27,085 nt of DNA from Glaciecola sp965658765 (GTDB lineage Bacteria > Pseudomonadota > Gammaproteobacteria > Enterobacterales > Alteromonadaceae), in contig CBFHTO010000050.1 of NCBI GenBank assembly GCA_965658765.1, forward strand, positions 1 through 27,085. The letters run 5' to 3'. A program made the position numbers and the translations under genes. The notes beneath the pieces were generated by a model. That model ran no database searches, was not told the DNA's origin, and saw only the letters and a program-made list of their open reading frames with translations. Positions 8,163 through 16,110 of this stretch are shown here, one piece after another. Numbering within the stretch: position 1 is the first letter of the stretch; every line of letters begins with the position of its first letter.

Positions 8163-10586
8163 TTATGTCTTTAAATAACTAGAAATAAACTCTTTTGTTT
8201 CAAGTGGTTTACTAAAATAAAAACCCTGAATTAAAACCTTACCATTTTCGTTTAGCCATTCAACTTGATCCTTAGTTTCAACGCCTTCAGCGACAGTACG
8301 CAAACTGAGATTGCTTGCAAGTTGTATAATCGAGCGAACAAGGTTTTCACCTTGTCTATCAATGCATAGGTCGTTTATAAATGAGCGATCTATTTTAAGC
8401 TTATCCACGGGTAAATCTTTTAAATGACTTAATGATGAATAACCCGTTCCAAAATCATCAAGGGAGAAACGTATACCCATCTTTCTCAGTTCATTCATTT
8501 TGTTTATTGTATCTTGCATATTGTTTAAAGCGACACTCTCGGTTATCTCGAACTCAAGACGTCGCCCTTCGACTTGATTGGCATCTAAAATCTTTGATAC
8601 TTGCTCAATGAAATCAACCCTTGCGAGCTGCTTTCCGCTGATATTGACCGCAATTTTAAAATCGTCGTCTAAGCTAAGTGAATCTTCGAGTTCTGCAATC
8701 AGAGCACAGACTTTATTTAAAATGCGCTCGCCAACATCTACAATAAGTGCACTTTCTTCCAAGAAAGGAATGAATTCAGCTGGAGAGATAACCTCTCCAT
8801 CCTTACGCCAACGAATGAGAGCTTCTGCCGAAACCATGGCATTATTTGAAGCATCTATCAAAGGCTGCAACACAAAGAAAAATTCATCTTTGAACATCGC
8901 CTTCATAATATTGCGCTCTAGCTTTAACAACTCGGCCGCTTGTGTTGCCATTTCATCTTTAAACAAGGTTACGCAGTTTCTACCCGCTTTCTTTGATTCA
9001 TACATAGCAGTATCTGCGTATTGCAAAATCTCATCTGCATCATATAAGCTCTTTTTAAATACAACGACGCCAACGCTTGCAGATAAGGCATAGCTATGCA
9101 GGCCAATCTCTATCTCTTTATTGATGCATGAGCGAAGTCTTTCCCCTAAAACCGCAGCACTGTTTTGCGCAACGGCTAAATCCTTCGAAACGCTTTCTTC
9201 AATACAAAGGAATTCATCAGCACCTAGACGGGCGGTTAAATCAGAGAAAGAAAACTCCTTTCTCAAACGTTTTGCCAATTTGACAATTAACTGGTCGCCG
9301 ACTGAGTGACTTAATGTATCATTAATGCGTTTGAATTGGTCTAAATCGGCAATCGCTGCAATCCCGTATATCAGACCCTCATCGTCAGTCGTCCTGTTTA
9401 ACACTTCGTAAGCTTTATTCCTATTAGGAAGGCTTGTAAGAGGGTCGTAATAAGCTAGGCTTTCTATTTTTTCTTCAGCTTGCACTCTCTTCGTTATATC
9501 TGAAGCAGTGACGAGAATATTATGTCCGTCTGGCGTTTTAAACTTAACGAAAGACATTTCCATATGGCATGTGATATTACCCGCATTTATCACTGGCAGG
9601 ACTTGAATAAATTGTCGCTTATTAGAATGAATAAATTTTGTGATCACCTGCATTAAGTCGGGATCTATAGGTTGCACGACCTCACTGGCAGAGTTTCCTT
9701 TTAATTCATATATAGAGTAACCATAAAAAGTTGCTGTAGATTTATTGGCAAAAACAAAATTCAGATCACCGTCCAAGGCATAGATGAGTGCCGGAGCGGT
9801 ATCTAAAATCAATCTAAAACGTTGACTGCGTTCGGTAAGCAGTACTTGGCCTGAAGATATTCGCTCTAGCATGTCGTTTGCAGAATTGACGATCATACTA
9901 AATTCATTTTTTTCATGACCCATTAGATGGCTTATTTTTTGAGTCGCGATAGATTTGGTGTTAACACGTTGAAAACGTCTGGATAACTTAGTGAGGGGCG
10001 CTGCAAGCGAAAAGTGATACATTACGCCTAGCGCTAGGGTCAACAAAACGTACGCAAAAATAGAAATAACAAATGCCCGCATTGCCCTATCATAAACTCC
10101 CGCTAAGGCAACATGATTATTTATTCGAAGAATCATTTGTCCCCGACTCAACTCTTGATTAGCATTAAATTCATCGTACTTAATCAAGTCTATTACCCGA
10201 GTCGAATACTGCTCGGTTATTAGGGAAAGTATAGGTATGAAAGCTTCGTTATCATCGGAACTGCTTTCTGTAATTGACTTGTTGAGCCGGCTGAACTCAG
10301 CCATAACTTCGCCTTTGTCGTCAATAACCGCGGCATAACTAAAGTAGTCAAAGTAGGCTAGCCCCTCAATCACTTGTTCCGCGATATCATTATCTAGCAA
10401 ATATACTGCATTGCTTGCGGAGCCTTTCGCGGATGAAACGACTGAATCAATTATTCTTCGAACTTCACCCTGACGCGCTTTAAAATCAAACAGAGTCTGT
10501 AGGCAAGCCATAGCTAAACCCAAACAAATGAGCAATACTAAGCTTCGAATACCAAGACTAAAAGAAAGTTTGTTTTTAAGCTTCAT
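8163..10586 (-). CDS. Membrane-bound HAMP-PAS-GADEF-EAL protein, probable c-di-GMP phosphodiesterase
   Basis: The frame opens at a TTG (10595), but the ATG at 10586 is preferred, giving 807 residues. Numbers here count from the TTG. A membrane helix (15-35), a periplasmic sensor region (36-172) and a second helix (173-195) lead into a HAMP-like segment (196-250) and a PAS domain (255-370). The GGDEF domain (375-545) is degenerate: GADEF at 458-462, and SFSD where the RxxD inhibitory site should be. The EAL domain keeps EAL (591-593), EITES, DDFGTGYSS (713-721), KIDRSF and AEGVET. Cyclase activity is therefore doubtful and hydrolysis likely, with the GADEF domain perhaps a GTP-sensing module. 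GGAG lies only three bases before the ATG, which is unusually close. Confidence 0.9.
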   Translation of the reverse strand: MKLKNKLSFSLGIRSLVLLICLGLAMACLQTLFDFKARQGEVRRIIDSVVSSAKGSASNAVYLLDNDIAEQVIEGLAYFDYFSYAAVIDDKGEVMAEFSRLNKSITESSSDDNEAFIPILSLITEQYSTRVIDLIKYDEFNANQELSRGQMILRINNHVALAGVYDRAMRAFVISIFAYVLLTLALGVMYHFSLAAPLTKLSRRFQRVNTKSIATQKISHLMGHEKNEFSMIVNSANDMLERISSGQVLLTERSQRFRLILDTAPALIYALDGDLNFVFANKSTATFYGYSIYELKGNSASEVVQPIDPDLMQVITKFIHSNKRQFIQVLPVINAGNITCHMEMSFVKFKTPDGHNILVTASDITKRVQAEEKIESLAYYDPLTSLPNRNKAYEVLNRTTDDEGLIYGIAAIADLDQFKRINDTLSHSVGDQLIVKLAKRLRKEFSFSDLTARLGADEFLCIEESVSKDLAVAQNSAAVLGERLRSCINKEIEIGLHSYALSASVGVVVFKKSLYDADEILQYADTAMYESKKAGRNCVTLFKDEMATQAAELLKLERNIMKAMFKDEFFFVLQPLIDASNNAMVSAEALIRWRKDGEVISPAEFIPFLEESALIVDVGERILNKVCALIAELEDSLSLDDDFKIAVNISGKQLARVDFIEQVSKILDANQVEGRRLEFEITESVALNNMQDTINKMNELRKMGIRFSLDDFGTGYSSLSHLKDLPVDKLKIDRSFINDLCIDRQGENLVRSIIQLASNLSLRTVAEGVETKDQVEWLNENGKVLIQGFYFSKPLETKEFISSYLKT

Positions 10587-10844
10587 AAGCTCCAAATATG
10601 TATTTATAATTGATAAAAGTTCTCGAATTTATAAATTATAACAAGTCTTTATATATTATATACGTGAATTCTATCAGATTTGTTTTATATATTTCGTTCA
10701 ATAAATATACAAACGAAAACAAGTATTAAATTTTCACGTAGATTATGTAGTAATAATCAAAACATCACTTACTATTAAACTTGTGATAGTGTATCTCAGT
10801 TGTGTAATTGGTTATTAATTTTAATTGTTTTAAAAGGCGTAAAC
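10587..10844. other. Divergent control region, very AT-rich
   Basis: This 258-base region separates the EAL gene (minus) from the coiled-coil gene (plus). Several overlapping TATAAT-like boxes occur on the minus strand (around 10635-10665), but no good -35 could be paired with them. Confidence 0.35.
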
Positions 10845-11579
10845 GTGGCATCAAATTCAAAAGACAAAGACTTTGCTCCGATTAACGTTGACATGAATGA
10901 TCGCATTCCAATGTCAAGTCAACGAAGAGGTTCAGGTGAGGCAACTAAAACAATTGTAAAATCAAATAATGGTTTTACTACATTTGTATTGTTACTTGCT
11001 GTTATTGCATGCGCCGGAGCTGGCTATCTATATTTTTTGCATCTAGAAAACCAAAAAGCAATGGTGGCTAGTGAACAACGTATTCTTTCTCTAGAAAAAC
11101 GATTATCCGCAACAGGTGAAGAAATTGATAATTCGACTGTTGCTTTGCAAGTAAAAGTGGGCGAACTTTCTTCGAAAGCAGACGAATTATGGGATCAAAT
11201 GGACAAACTTTGGGCATCTGCATGGCGCAGAAATCAACAAGACATCAAAGATTTGAGTTCGGATTTGACACGATTTCAAAAGAGCGTGACAGAACAGCGC
11301 AAGGGAATTGAACAAGACGTAAATAATAGTACTGCTAATATTCAAAAAGTACAAAATCGCATAGATAGTCTTAATTCTAAACTTAATGCGCAAGCAAACG
11401 AAATGTTAGCGAGTACGGTAAGTCAAGAAGGTCTGCAAGAAAACATAAACGCACAAAAATCAGAACTTCGGGAGCTAACAGAAAAAATAATACTTCTTGA
11501 ACGCCGCAATACTAAGCTTTTACAACAAATCCAACAAATGGACTCCAAGCTGACAGAACTAGCAAACAAAAGCGTTTAG
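10845..11579 (+). CDS. Membrane-anchored coiled-coil protein of unknown function
   Basis: I do not recognise a named family. The protein has 244 residues: a polar cytoplasmic N-terminus (1-44, including DFAPINVDMNDRIP), one membrane helix (about 45-66) and a long helical region (68-244) with heptad-like spacing, so a periplasmic coiled coil is likely. A Trp-rich patch (LWDQMDKLWASAWRRN) interrupts the heptads. The GTG at 10845 is chosen because AAGG (10834-10837) precedes it by seven bases; the frame is open to a TTG at 10800, which has no ribosome-binding site and would add a hydrophobic stretch. It converges with rpsO and shares a terminator with it. A structural or scaffolding role is only a guess. 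Confidence 0.7.
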   Translation: MASNSKDKDFAPINVDMNDRIPMSSQRRGSGEATKTIVKSNNGFTTFVLLLAVIACAGAGYLYFLHLENQKAMVASEQRILSLEKRLSATGEEIDNSTVALQVKVGELSSKADELWDQMDKLWASAWRRNQQDIKDLSSDLTRFQKSVTEQRKGIEQDVNNSTANIQKVQNRIDSLNSKLNAQANEMLASTVSQEGLQENINAQKSELRELTEKIILLERRNTKLLQQIQQMDSKLTELANKSV

Positions 11580-11663
11580 GCTACACCGCAATGTCTGGGC
11601 AAGGAGTAGGGTTTTCTATTCGCTGAATTAGGAGAGATACCTGAACGCAATTATGACAGACAC

Positions 11664-11692
11664 AAAAAAAGCACCCTCGGGTGCTTTTTTTT
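11664..11692. terminator. Bidirectional intrinsic terminator between the coiled-coil gene and rpsO
   Basis: GCACC/GGTGC with a CTCG loop is flanked by seven A and eight T bases. It can stop transcription from both strands, and it ends the rimP-to-rpsO gene cluster. Confidence 0.9.
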
Positions 11693-11703
11693 AAATACTT
11701 AGA

Positions 11704-11973
11704 CTATCTACGTAGACCTAAACGTTTGATCAAATCCTGATAACGGGTCAAATCTTTACCCTTAAGGTAATCAAGAAGCTTTCTTCTCTGACTTACCATT
11801 CTTAATAGACCACGACGAGAGTGATGGTCTTTTTTGTGCTCAGAGAAGTGACCCTGTAGCTTATTGATGTTGTTGGTTAAAAGTGCAACTTGCACCTCTG
11901 GTGAGCCTGTGTCGCCTTCTTTTAAACCAAAGTCAGATACGATGTTTGCGATTTCGCTTGTAGTTAGTGACAT
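11704..11973 (-). CDS. rpsO: 30S ribosomal protein S15
   Basis: The 89-residue product is full-length S15, which binds 16S rRNA in the central domain and starts platform assembly. Typical features are TGSPEVQVALLTNNINKLQ, HKKDHHSRRGLLRMVSQRR and the end LIKRLGLRR. GGAG lies five bases before the ATG. The gene is the last of the cluster but has its own promoter and a leader hairpin complementary to its start (see the separate entries). In E. coli pnp follows rpsO; here a terminator and a convergent gene follow instead. Confidence 0.98.
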   Translation of the reverse strand: MSLTTSEIANIVSDFGLKEGDTGSPEVQVALLTNNINKLQGHFSEHKKDHHSRRGLLRMVSQRRKLLDYLKGKDLTRYQDLIKRLGLRR

Positions 11974-12025
11974 AATTTCTCCGATATATGTATGAATGCA
12001 AACCCAATCACTAATTCAGGTTTGC
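11964..12025 (-). promoter_or_regulatory. rpsO leader: hairpin with loop complementary to the start, candidate S15 autoregulatory pseudoknot
   Basis: In the minus-strand RNA, GCAAACC (12025-12019) pairs with GGTTTGC (12004-11998) around a 14-nt loop. The loop contains TTAGTGA (12014-12008), perfectly complementary to TCACTAA (11970-11964), which is codons 2-4 of rpsO. Pairing both would give an H-type pseudoknot covering the ribosome-binding site and start region, as in the known S15 autoregulation of E. coli. A U-G pair can form next to the top C-G pair of the stem, resembling the GU/GC motif S15 recognises. The pairing is seen; the regulation is inferred. Confidence 0.6.
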
Positions 12026-12037
12026 GAAAGAGAACGT

Positions 12038-12065
12038 ATTATAAAGATTCGAGCATAAACCGCAA
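12038..12065 (-). promoter_or_regulatory. Sigma-70 promoter of rpsO
   Basis: TTGCGG (12060-12065) and a perfect TATAAT (12038-12043) are separated by 16 bases on the minus strand. The start of transcription would be near 12031, a few bases before the leader hairpin. Confidence 0.75.
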
Positions 12066-12088
12066 GTAATATTCACAAATTGAACCGT

Positions 12089-12997
12089 CTATTCGTATAC
12101 AACTACACGCTTTGCTTTGAGCCCTTCACTAGGTTTAGCAATGTACTCACCAACACCAAGAAATTGTTGGCTTGTACCATTGTAAATTCGATATTGTTTT
12201 GTCGACTCTAAACGAATATCAATAATTCCGCCTTTTTGAAAATAGTCACTTTGCTCTTGATTTAACTCTATACTATCAAGACTTAATATCGTCTGGTCCA
12301 TCGGTAAAAGATAGCTATCTAATTCATCGAATTCTAGTTCTTCTAGTGCAGCCAAATCGAACATTTCATCACTACTAAACGTTCCTACTGCTGTTCTCCT
12401 CAGTACAGTGACGTGAGCTCCGCATGCCAGTACTTGCCCAAGATCGTCGACCAGACTTCTGATATACGTACCCTTTGAGCAAGCCACATTCATTGATATG
12501 AAGTCCCCTTTGCGTTCCAAAAACTCGATAGAATGTATGCAAATATCTCGGGACTGACGTTCGATGTTGATGCCTTTTCGAGCATACCAATATAAGGGTC
12601 TACCCTCATGCTTTAATGCAGAATACATCGATGGTACTTGTTTTATGTTGCCAATAAACGGACGAATGGCATCTTTTATGTTTTGCTCAGAAACATCGAC
12701 CGTTTTTGTTTCTATAATTTCACCATCTGCGTCGGAAGTATCAGTTCGTTCGCCTAGCCTGGCTGTAACAAAATATTGTTTATCAGATTCCAATAGAAAC
12801 TGTGAGAATTTGGTGGCTTCACCAAGACATATCGGCAATAAACCAGTTGCCAATGGATCCAAGGCCCCAGTGTGACCGGCTTTTTGAGCCTGATACAAAC
12901 GTTTTACCTTTTGTACCACGTAATTCGATGATACGCCTGTTGGTTTATCTACCAACAATACACCATTTACTCTCCTTCCCTTGCGCCGTCTAACCAT
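12089..12997 (-). CDS. truB: tRNA pseudouridine(55) synthase
   Basis: TruB converts U55 in the T-loop of tRNAs to pseudouridine. The 302-residue product has the catalytic Asp (D47) in GHTGALDPLATGLL, the N-terminal NGVLLVDKPTGVSS, the conserved VPSMYSALKHEGRPLYWYARKG block and CSKGTYIRSLVDDLG. A C-terminal PUA-like part follows (about 245-300). Its ATG overlaps the rbfA stop by one base (TAATG), which indicates translational coupling with rbfA. Confidence 0.97.
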   Translation of the reverse strand: MVRRRKGRRVNGVLLVDKPTGVSSNYVVQKVKRLYQAQKAGHTGALDPLATGLLPICLGEATKFSQFLLESDKQYFVTARLGERTDTSDADGEIIETKTVDVSEQNIKDAIRPFIGNIKQVPSMYSALKHEGRPLYWYARKGINIERQSRDICIHSIEFLERKGDFISMNVACSKGTYIRSLVDDLGQVLACGAHVTVLRRTAVGTFSSDEMFDLAALEELEFDELDSYLLPMDQTILSLDSIELNQEQSDYFQKGGIIDIRLESTKQYRIYNGTSQQFLGVGEYIAKPSEGLKAKRVVVYE

Positions 12998-13407
12998 TAC
13001 TCGTCTTCACTGTTTCCGTTGTTATCCGTTCTATTTGCTTTTTCCTTGTCGGACGCCAAGGCTTGATTCACTAAATCAGAAATTCTAGCCCCCTCAACAA
13101 TAGAGTTGTCTTGAAAAAAGTGCACTGCCGGCACGTTTCTCATTCGTATCCGTTTACCTAATAATCCTCTTACAAAACTTTTAGATTCATGCAAGATTTT
13201 GAAATCTTGTTTGTTTTTTTCCTCATCATTTCCATAAAAGGTAATAAATATTTTTGCATGCGCTAAATCTTTAGACACTTCTACATCTGAAACGGTAATC
13301 ATACCGACCTCAGGTTCCCTATGTTTAAACTCTTGCTGCAAAATCAACGCCACTTCCTTATGGATTTGTTGGGCTACTCTTGCAGTTCTTGAAAATTCTC
13401 TTGGCAT
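12997..13407 (-). CDS. rbfA: 30S ribosome-binding factor A
   Basis: RbfA is a single KH-like-domain protein that helps mature the 5' end of 16S rRNA and is needed in cold conditions. The 136-residue product shows REFSRTARVAQQIHKEVA at the start, then the VEVSKDLAHAKIFITF strand region and the RMRNVPAVHFFQDNSIVEGARI motif. The last ~20 residues are acidic and disordered. AAGGAAGG lies six bases before the ATG. A hairpin-T-run terminator separates it from infB, while truB overlaps its stop, so rbfA-truB form a coupled pair whose transcription depends on read-through or an unseen promoter. Confidence 0.96.
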   Translation of the reverse strand: MPREFSRTARVAQQIHKEVALILQQEFKHREPEVGMITVSDVEVSKDLAHAKIFITFYGNDEEKNKQDFKILHESKSFVRGLLGKRIRMRNVPAVHFFQDNSIVEGARISDLVNQALASDKEKANRTDNNGNSEDE

Positions 13408-13432
13408 AACAGACCTTCCTTTTACATAATGA

Positions 13433-13458
13433 CAAAAACGGAGGCACTAGGCCTCCGT
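13433..13458 (-). terminator. Intrinsic terminator between infB and rbfA
   Basis: On the minus strand ACGGAGGC (13458-13451) pairs with GCCTCCGT (13445-13438) around a 5-nt loop and is followed by TTTTTGTC. It lies 20 bases after the infB stop and inside the operon, so it should limit expression of rbfA-truB unless read through. Confidence 0.8.
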
Positions 13459-13478
13459 CTCTCTGTCGTCATTAACGA

Positions 13479-16088
13479 TTAAATTTCGCGTTTTACTTCA
13501 ACGATTTCGAATACTTCTATTTGATCGCCAACTTTTACGTCATTATAATTTTTGACGCCGATACCGCATTCGATACCTTTTTTCACGTCCTGAACATCAT
13601 CTTTAAATCTTCGCAATGACTCAAGTTCACCCTCATAGATAACAACGTTTTCACGTAGAACTCGGATAGGGTTGTTACGCTTAATAAGGCCTTCGGTCAC
13701 CATACAACCAGCGATTGCCCCAAGTTTCGGCGACTTAAATGCATCTCGAACTTCGGCTAAACCAATGATTTGTTGCTTAAACTCAGGTGCAAGCATACCG
13801 CTCATCGCTTGCTTCACTTCGTCGATTAATTCGTAAATGATACTGTAATAACGCAAGTCGATTTCTTCAGCTTCAATCATTTTTCTCGCGGTTGCATCTG
13901 CACGAACGTTGAAGCCCACAATAATTGCAGATGAAGCTGCAGCTAAGCTTGCATCGGTTTCCGTAATACCTCCGACACCGCTACCAATAATATTCACTTT
14001 CACTTCATCAGTGGAAAGCTTCACTAAGCTATCAGCAATTGCTTCGATCGACCCTTGCACGTCAGCTTTTAGAACAATGTTTAGTTCGCTTACGTCACCA
14101 CTTTCCATGTTAGCAAACATATTTTCTAACTTCGCTTTCTGCTGCTTGGCAAGCTTCAATTCGCGTTGCTTAGTGTGACGTTTAGCAGCGACTTCTCTCG
14201 CTTTACGTTCGTCCTGAACGACTAAGGCATTCTCACCAGCAATCGGAACGCCAGACAAACCAAGAACTTCAACTGGAGTAGACGGGCCAGCCACTTTAAT
14301 CTCTTTACCATGCTCGTCACGCATCGCTCTTACACGACCGTATTCTTCACCACATAAAAGTATATCACCCGGTTGTAATTGACCTTCTTGAACCAACACA
14401 GATGCAACTGGACCACGACCTTTATCCAAACGAGACTCGATAACAATACCACGAGCTGCACCCTCTGATATCGCCTGAAGATCCAATACTTCAGCCTGAA
14501 GGTTTATCGCTTCTAAAAGTTCGTCTATACCAAGGCCTGTTTTCGCAGACACATTTACGAATTGATGCTCACCACCCCACTCTTCCGAAATAACTTCAAG
14601 TTGAGATAGCTCTGTTTTTACTCGGTCAGGGTCAGCGGATTCTTTATCCATCTTATTTACAGCCACAATCAGAGGTACATTAGCAGCCTTTGAATGCTGC
14701 ACTGCTTCCTTAGTTTGAGGCATTACACCGTCGTCTGCAGCAACCACCAAGATGACAATATCGGTTGCCGTTGCCCCTCGAGCTCGCATTGCCGTAAAGG
14801 CGGCGTGTCCAGGAGTATCAAGAAAGGCTATGCGACCATTGTCAGTCTCAACGCTGTATGCACCAATGTGTTGTGTAATACCGCCAGCTTCTCCATCTGC
14901 AACTTTTGCTCTTCGGATGTAATCAAGTAATGATGTTTTACCATGATCAACGTGGCCCATGATCGTGACGACTGGTGCACGGGAAGTAACATTTCCGTCC
15001 GCATTACCTGCTATCAACTCTTCTTCAAGTGCATTTTCGTTAACCACTTCATACTTATGACCCATCTCTTCAATCACAAGCACTGCAGTTTCTTGATCAA
15101 GAACTTGATTAATGGTCGCCATTTCACCCATTTTCATCATGGTTTTAATGACTTCTGTTCCTTTTACCGCCATTCGGCTCGCCAGATCAGCAACGGTAAT
15201 GGTTTCACCTAGTTTAACAATTCGCTCTACTGGTGTTACTGGCTTTTTAAAGCTATGTTTCAGATCTTCTCCCGCATTCTTTTTCGACTTTTTACGACGA
15301 CGACTACCACGCTCTACTTTGATGTCTTCTTCGTCTTCCGCCTCTTGTGCATAGCGGTTTGAATGCAAATGCACTTCTTCAGCTTCTTCTTTCTTGCGTC
15401 GCTCTTCTTCTTCTTTCCAACGACGCTCATTTTCTTCAGCAAGCTTGCGAGCTTCTTCAGCTGCTTTCTTAGCTTCAATTTCAAGCTTACGCTGCGCCTC
15501 TTCTTCTTGCTGTTTCTTAATTCTTTCTGCTTCTGCTCGAGCCTCTTCCTGAGCCTTGCGCTCTTCATCTGTTAACTTAGAGTCAGCATTGCTGCGTTCT
15601 TCCGCTTCTTTTTTCGCTTTTTCAGCACGCGCTGCGCGTTCTGCTTCTTGTCGTTTCCGAGCTTCTTCCGCTTTCCTTGCTTTCTCTTCTGCAGCGGCTT
15701 TAGCGGCTTCTGCAGCTTTGCGCTCTTCCTCTTGGCGCACTTTTTCTTGCTCTGCCTTTTTAGCGGCTTCTTCTTCGGCAAGTTTTTTCAGTTCCACTTC
15801 AGAGCGTTTCACATAAGTGCGTTTTTTTCGCACTTCAACTTTCACTTCCCGAGACTTTCCTAAACTAATTGTACTTGTCTTCTTTCTCTGAAGTGTCATT
15901 TTAGAAGGCGCTTTTGCTCCAACGCTACCGTGTTGCTTACTTAAGAAGTCCAACAGTGTTTGCTTTTCTTCTTCAGTGACAACGTCACTCTCTTTCTTTT
16001 CGATACCGGCGTCTTTAAATTGCTTTAATAATCGGTCAACGGTCGTGCTTATATCATTTGCCAACTTTTCTATGGAAACTTCTGCCAT
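13479..16088 (-). CDS. infB: Translation initiation factor IF-2
   Basis: IF-2 is the GTPase that brings initiator tRNA to the 30S subunit. The 869-residue protein has an IF2_N-type module (1-55), a long Lys/Glu/Ala-rich charged helix (100-240), a second IF2_N module (about 286-345) and the G domain. G1 is GHVDHGKT (378-385), G2 GGITQHIGAY (402-411), G3 DTPGH (424-428), G4 NKMD (478-481) and G5 VSAK. Domains II-IV follow, ending EVKREI. The length is close to E. coli IF-2 (890). The repetitive charged helix makes long spurious open frames on the other strand. AGGAG lies ten bases before the ATG. It follows nusA after 22 bases. Confidence 0.98.
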   Translation of the reverse strand: MAEVSIEKLANDISTTVDRLLKQFKDAGIEKKESDVVTEEEKQTLLDFLSKQHGSVGAKAPSKMTLQRKKTSTISLGKSREVKVEVRKKRTYVKRSEVELKKLAEEEAAKKAEQEKVRQEEERKAAEAAKAAAEEKARKAEEARKRQEAERAARAEKAKKEAEERSNADSKLTDEERKAQEEARAEAERIKKQQEEEAQRKLEIEAKKAAEEARKLAEENERRWKEEEERRKKEEAEEVHLHSNRYAQEAEDEEDIKVERGSRRRKKSKKNAGEDLKHSFKKPVTPVERIVKLGETITVADLASRMAVKGTEVIKTMMKMGEMATINQVLDQETAVLVIEEMGHKYEVVNENALEEELIAGNADGNVTSRAPVVTIMGHVDHGKTSLLDYIRRAKVADGEAGGITQHIGAYSVETDNGRIAFLDTPGHAAFTAMRARGATATDIVILVVAADDGVMPQTKEAVQHSKAANVPLIVAVNKMDKESADPDRVKTELSQLEVISEEWGGEHQFVNVSAKTGLGIDELLEAINLQAEVLDLQAISEGAARGIVIESRLDKGRGPVASVLVQEGQLQPGDILLCGEEYGRVRAMRDEHGKEIKVAGPSTPVEVLGLSGVPIAGENALVVQDERKAREVAAKRHTKQRELKLAKQQKAKLENMFANMESGDVSELNIVLKADVQGSIEAIADSLVKLSTDEVKVNIIGSGVGGITETDASLAAASSAIIVGFNVRADATARKMIEAEEIDLRYYSIIYELIDEVKQAMSGMLAPEFKQQIIGLAEVRDAFKSPKLGAIAGCMVTEGLIKRNNPIRVLRENVVIYEGELESLRRFKDDVQDVKKGIECGIGVKNYNDVKVGDQIEVFEIVEVKREI

Positions 16089-16110
16089 ATGTTCTTATCT
16101 CCTATTGACC

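Noticed and set aside
15363..15863. Long plus-strand and out-of-frame open frames opposite the infB charged region
   Set aside because: They arise from the Glu/Lys/Ala-rich repeats of IF-2; the products are low-complexity Ser/Phe or Lys/Arg runs with no domain.
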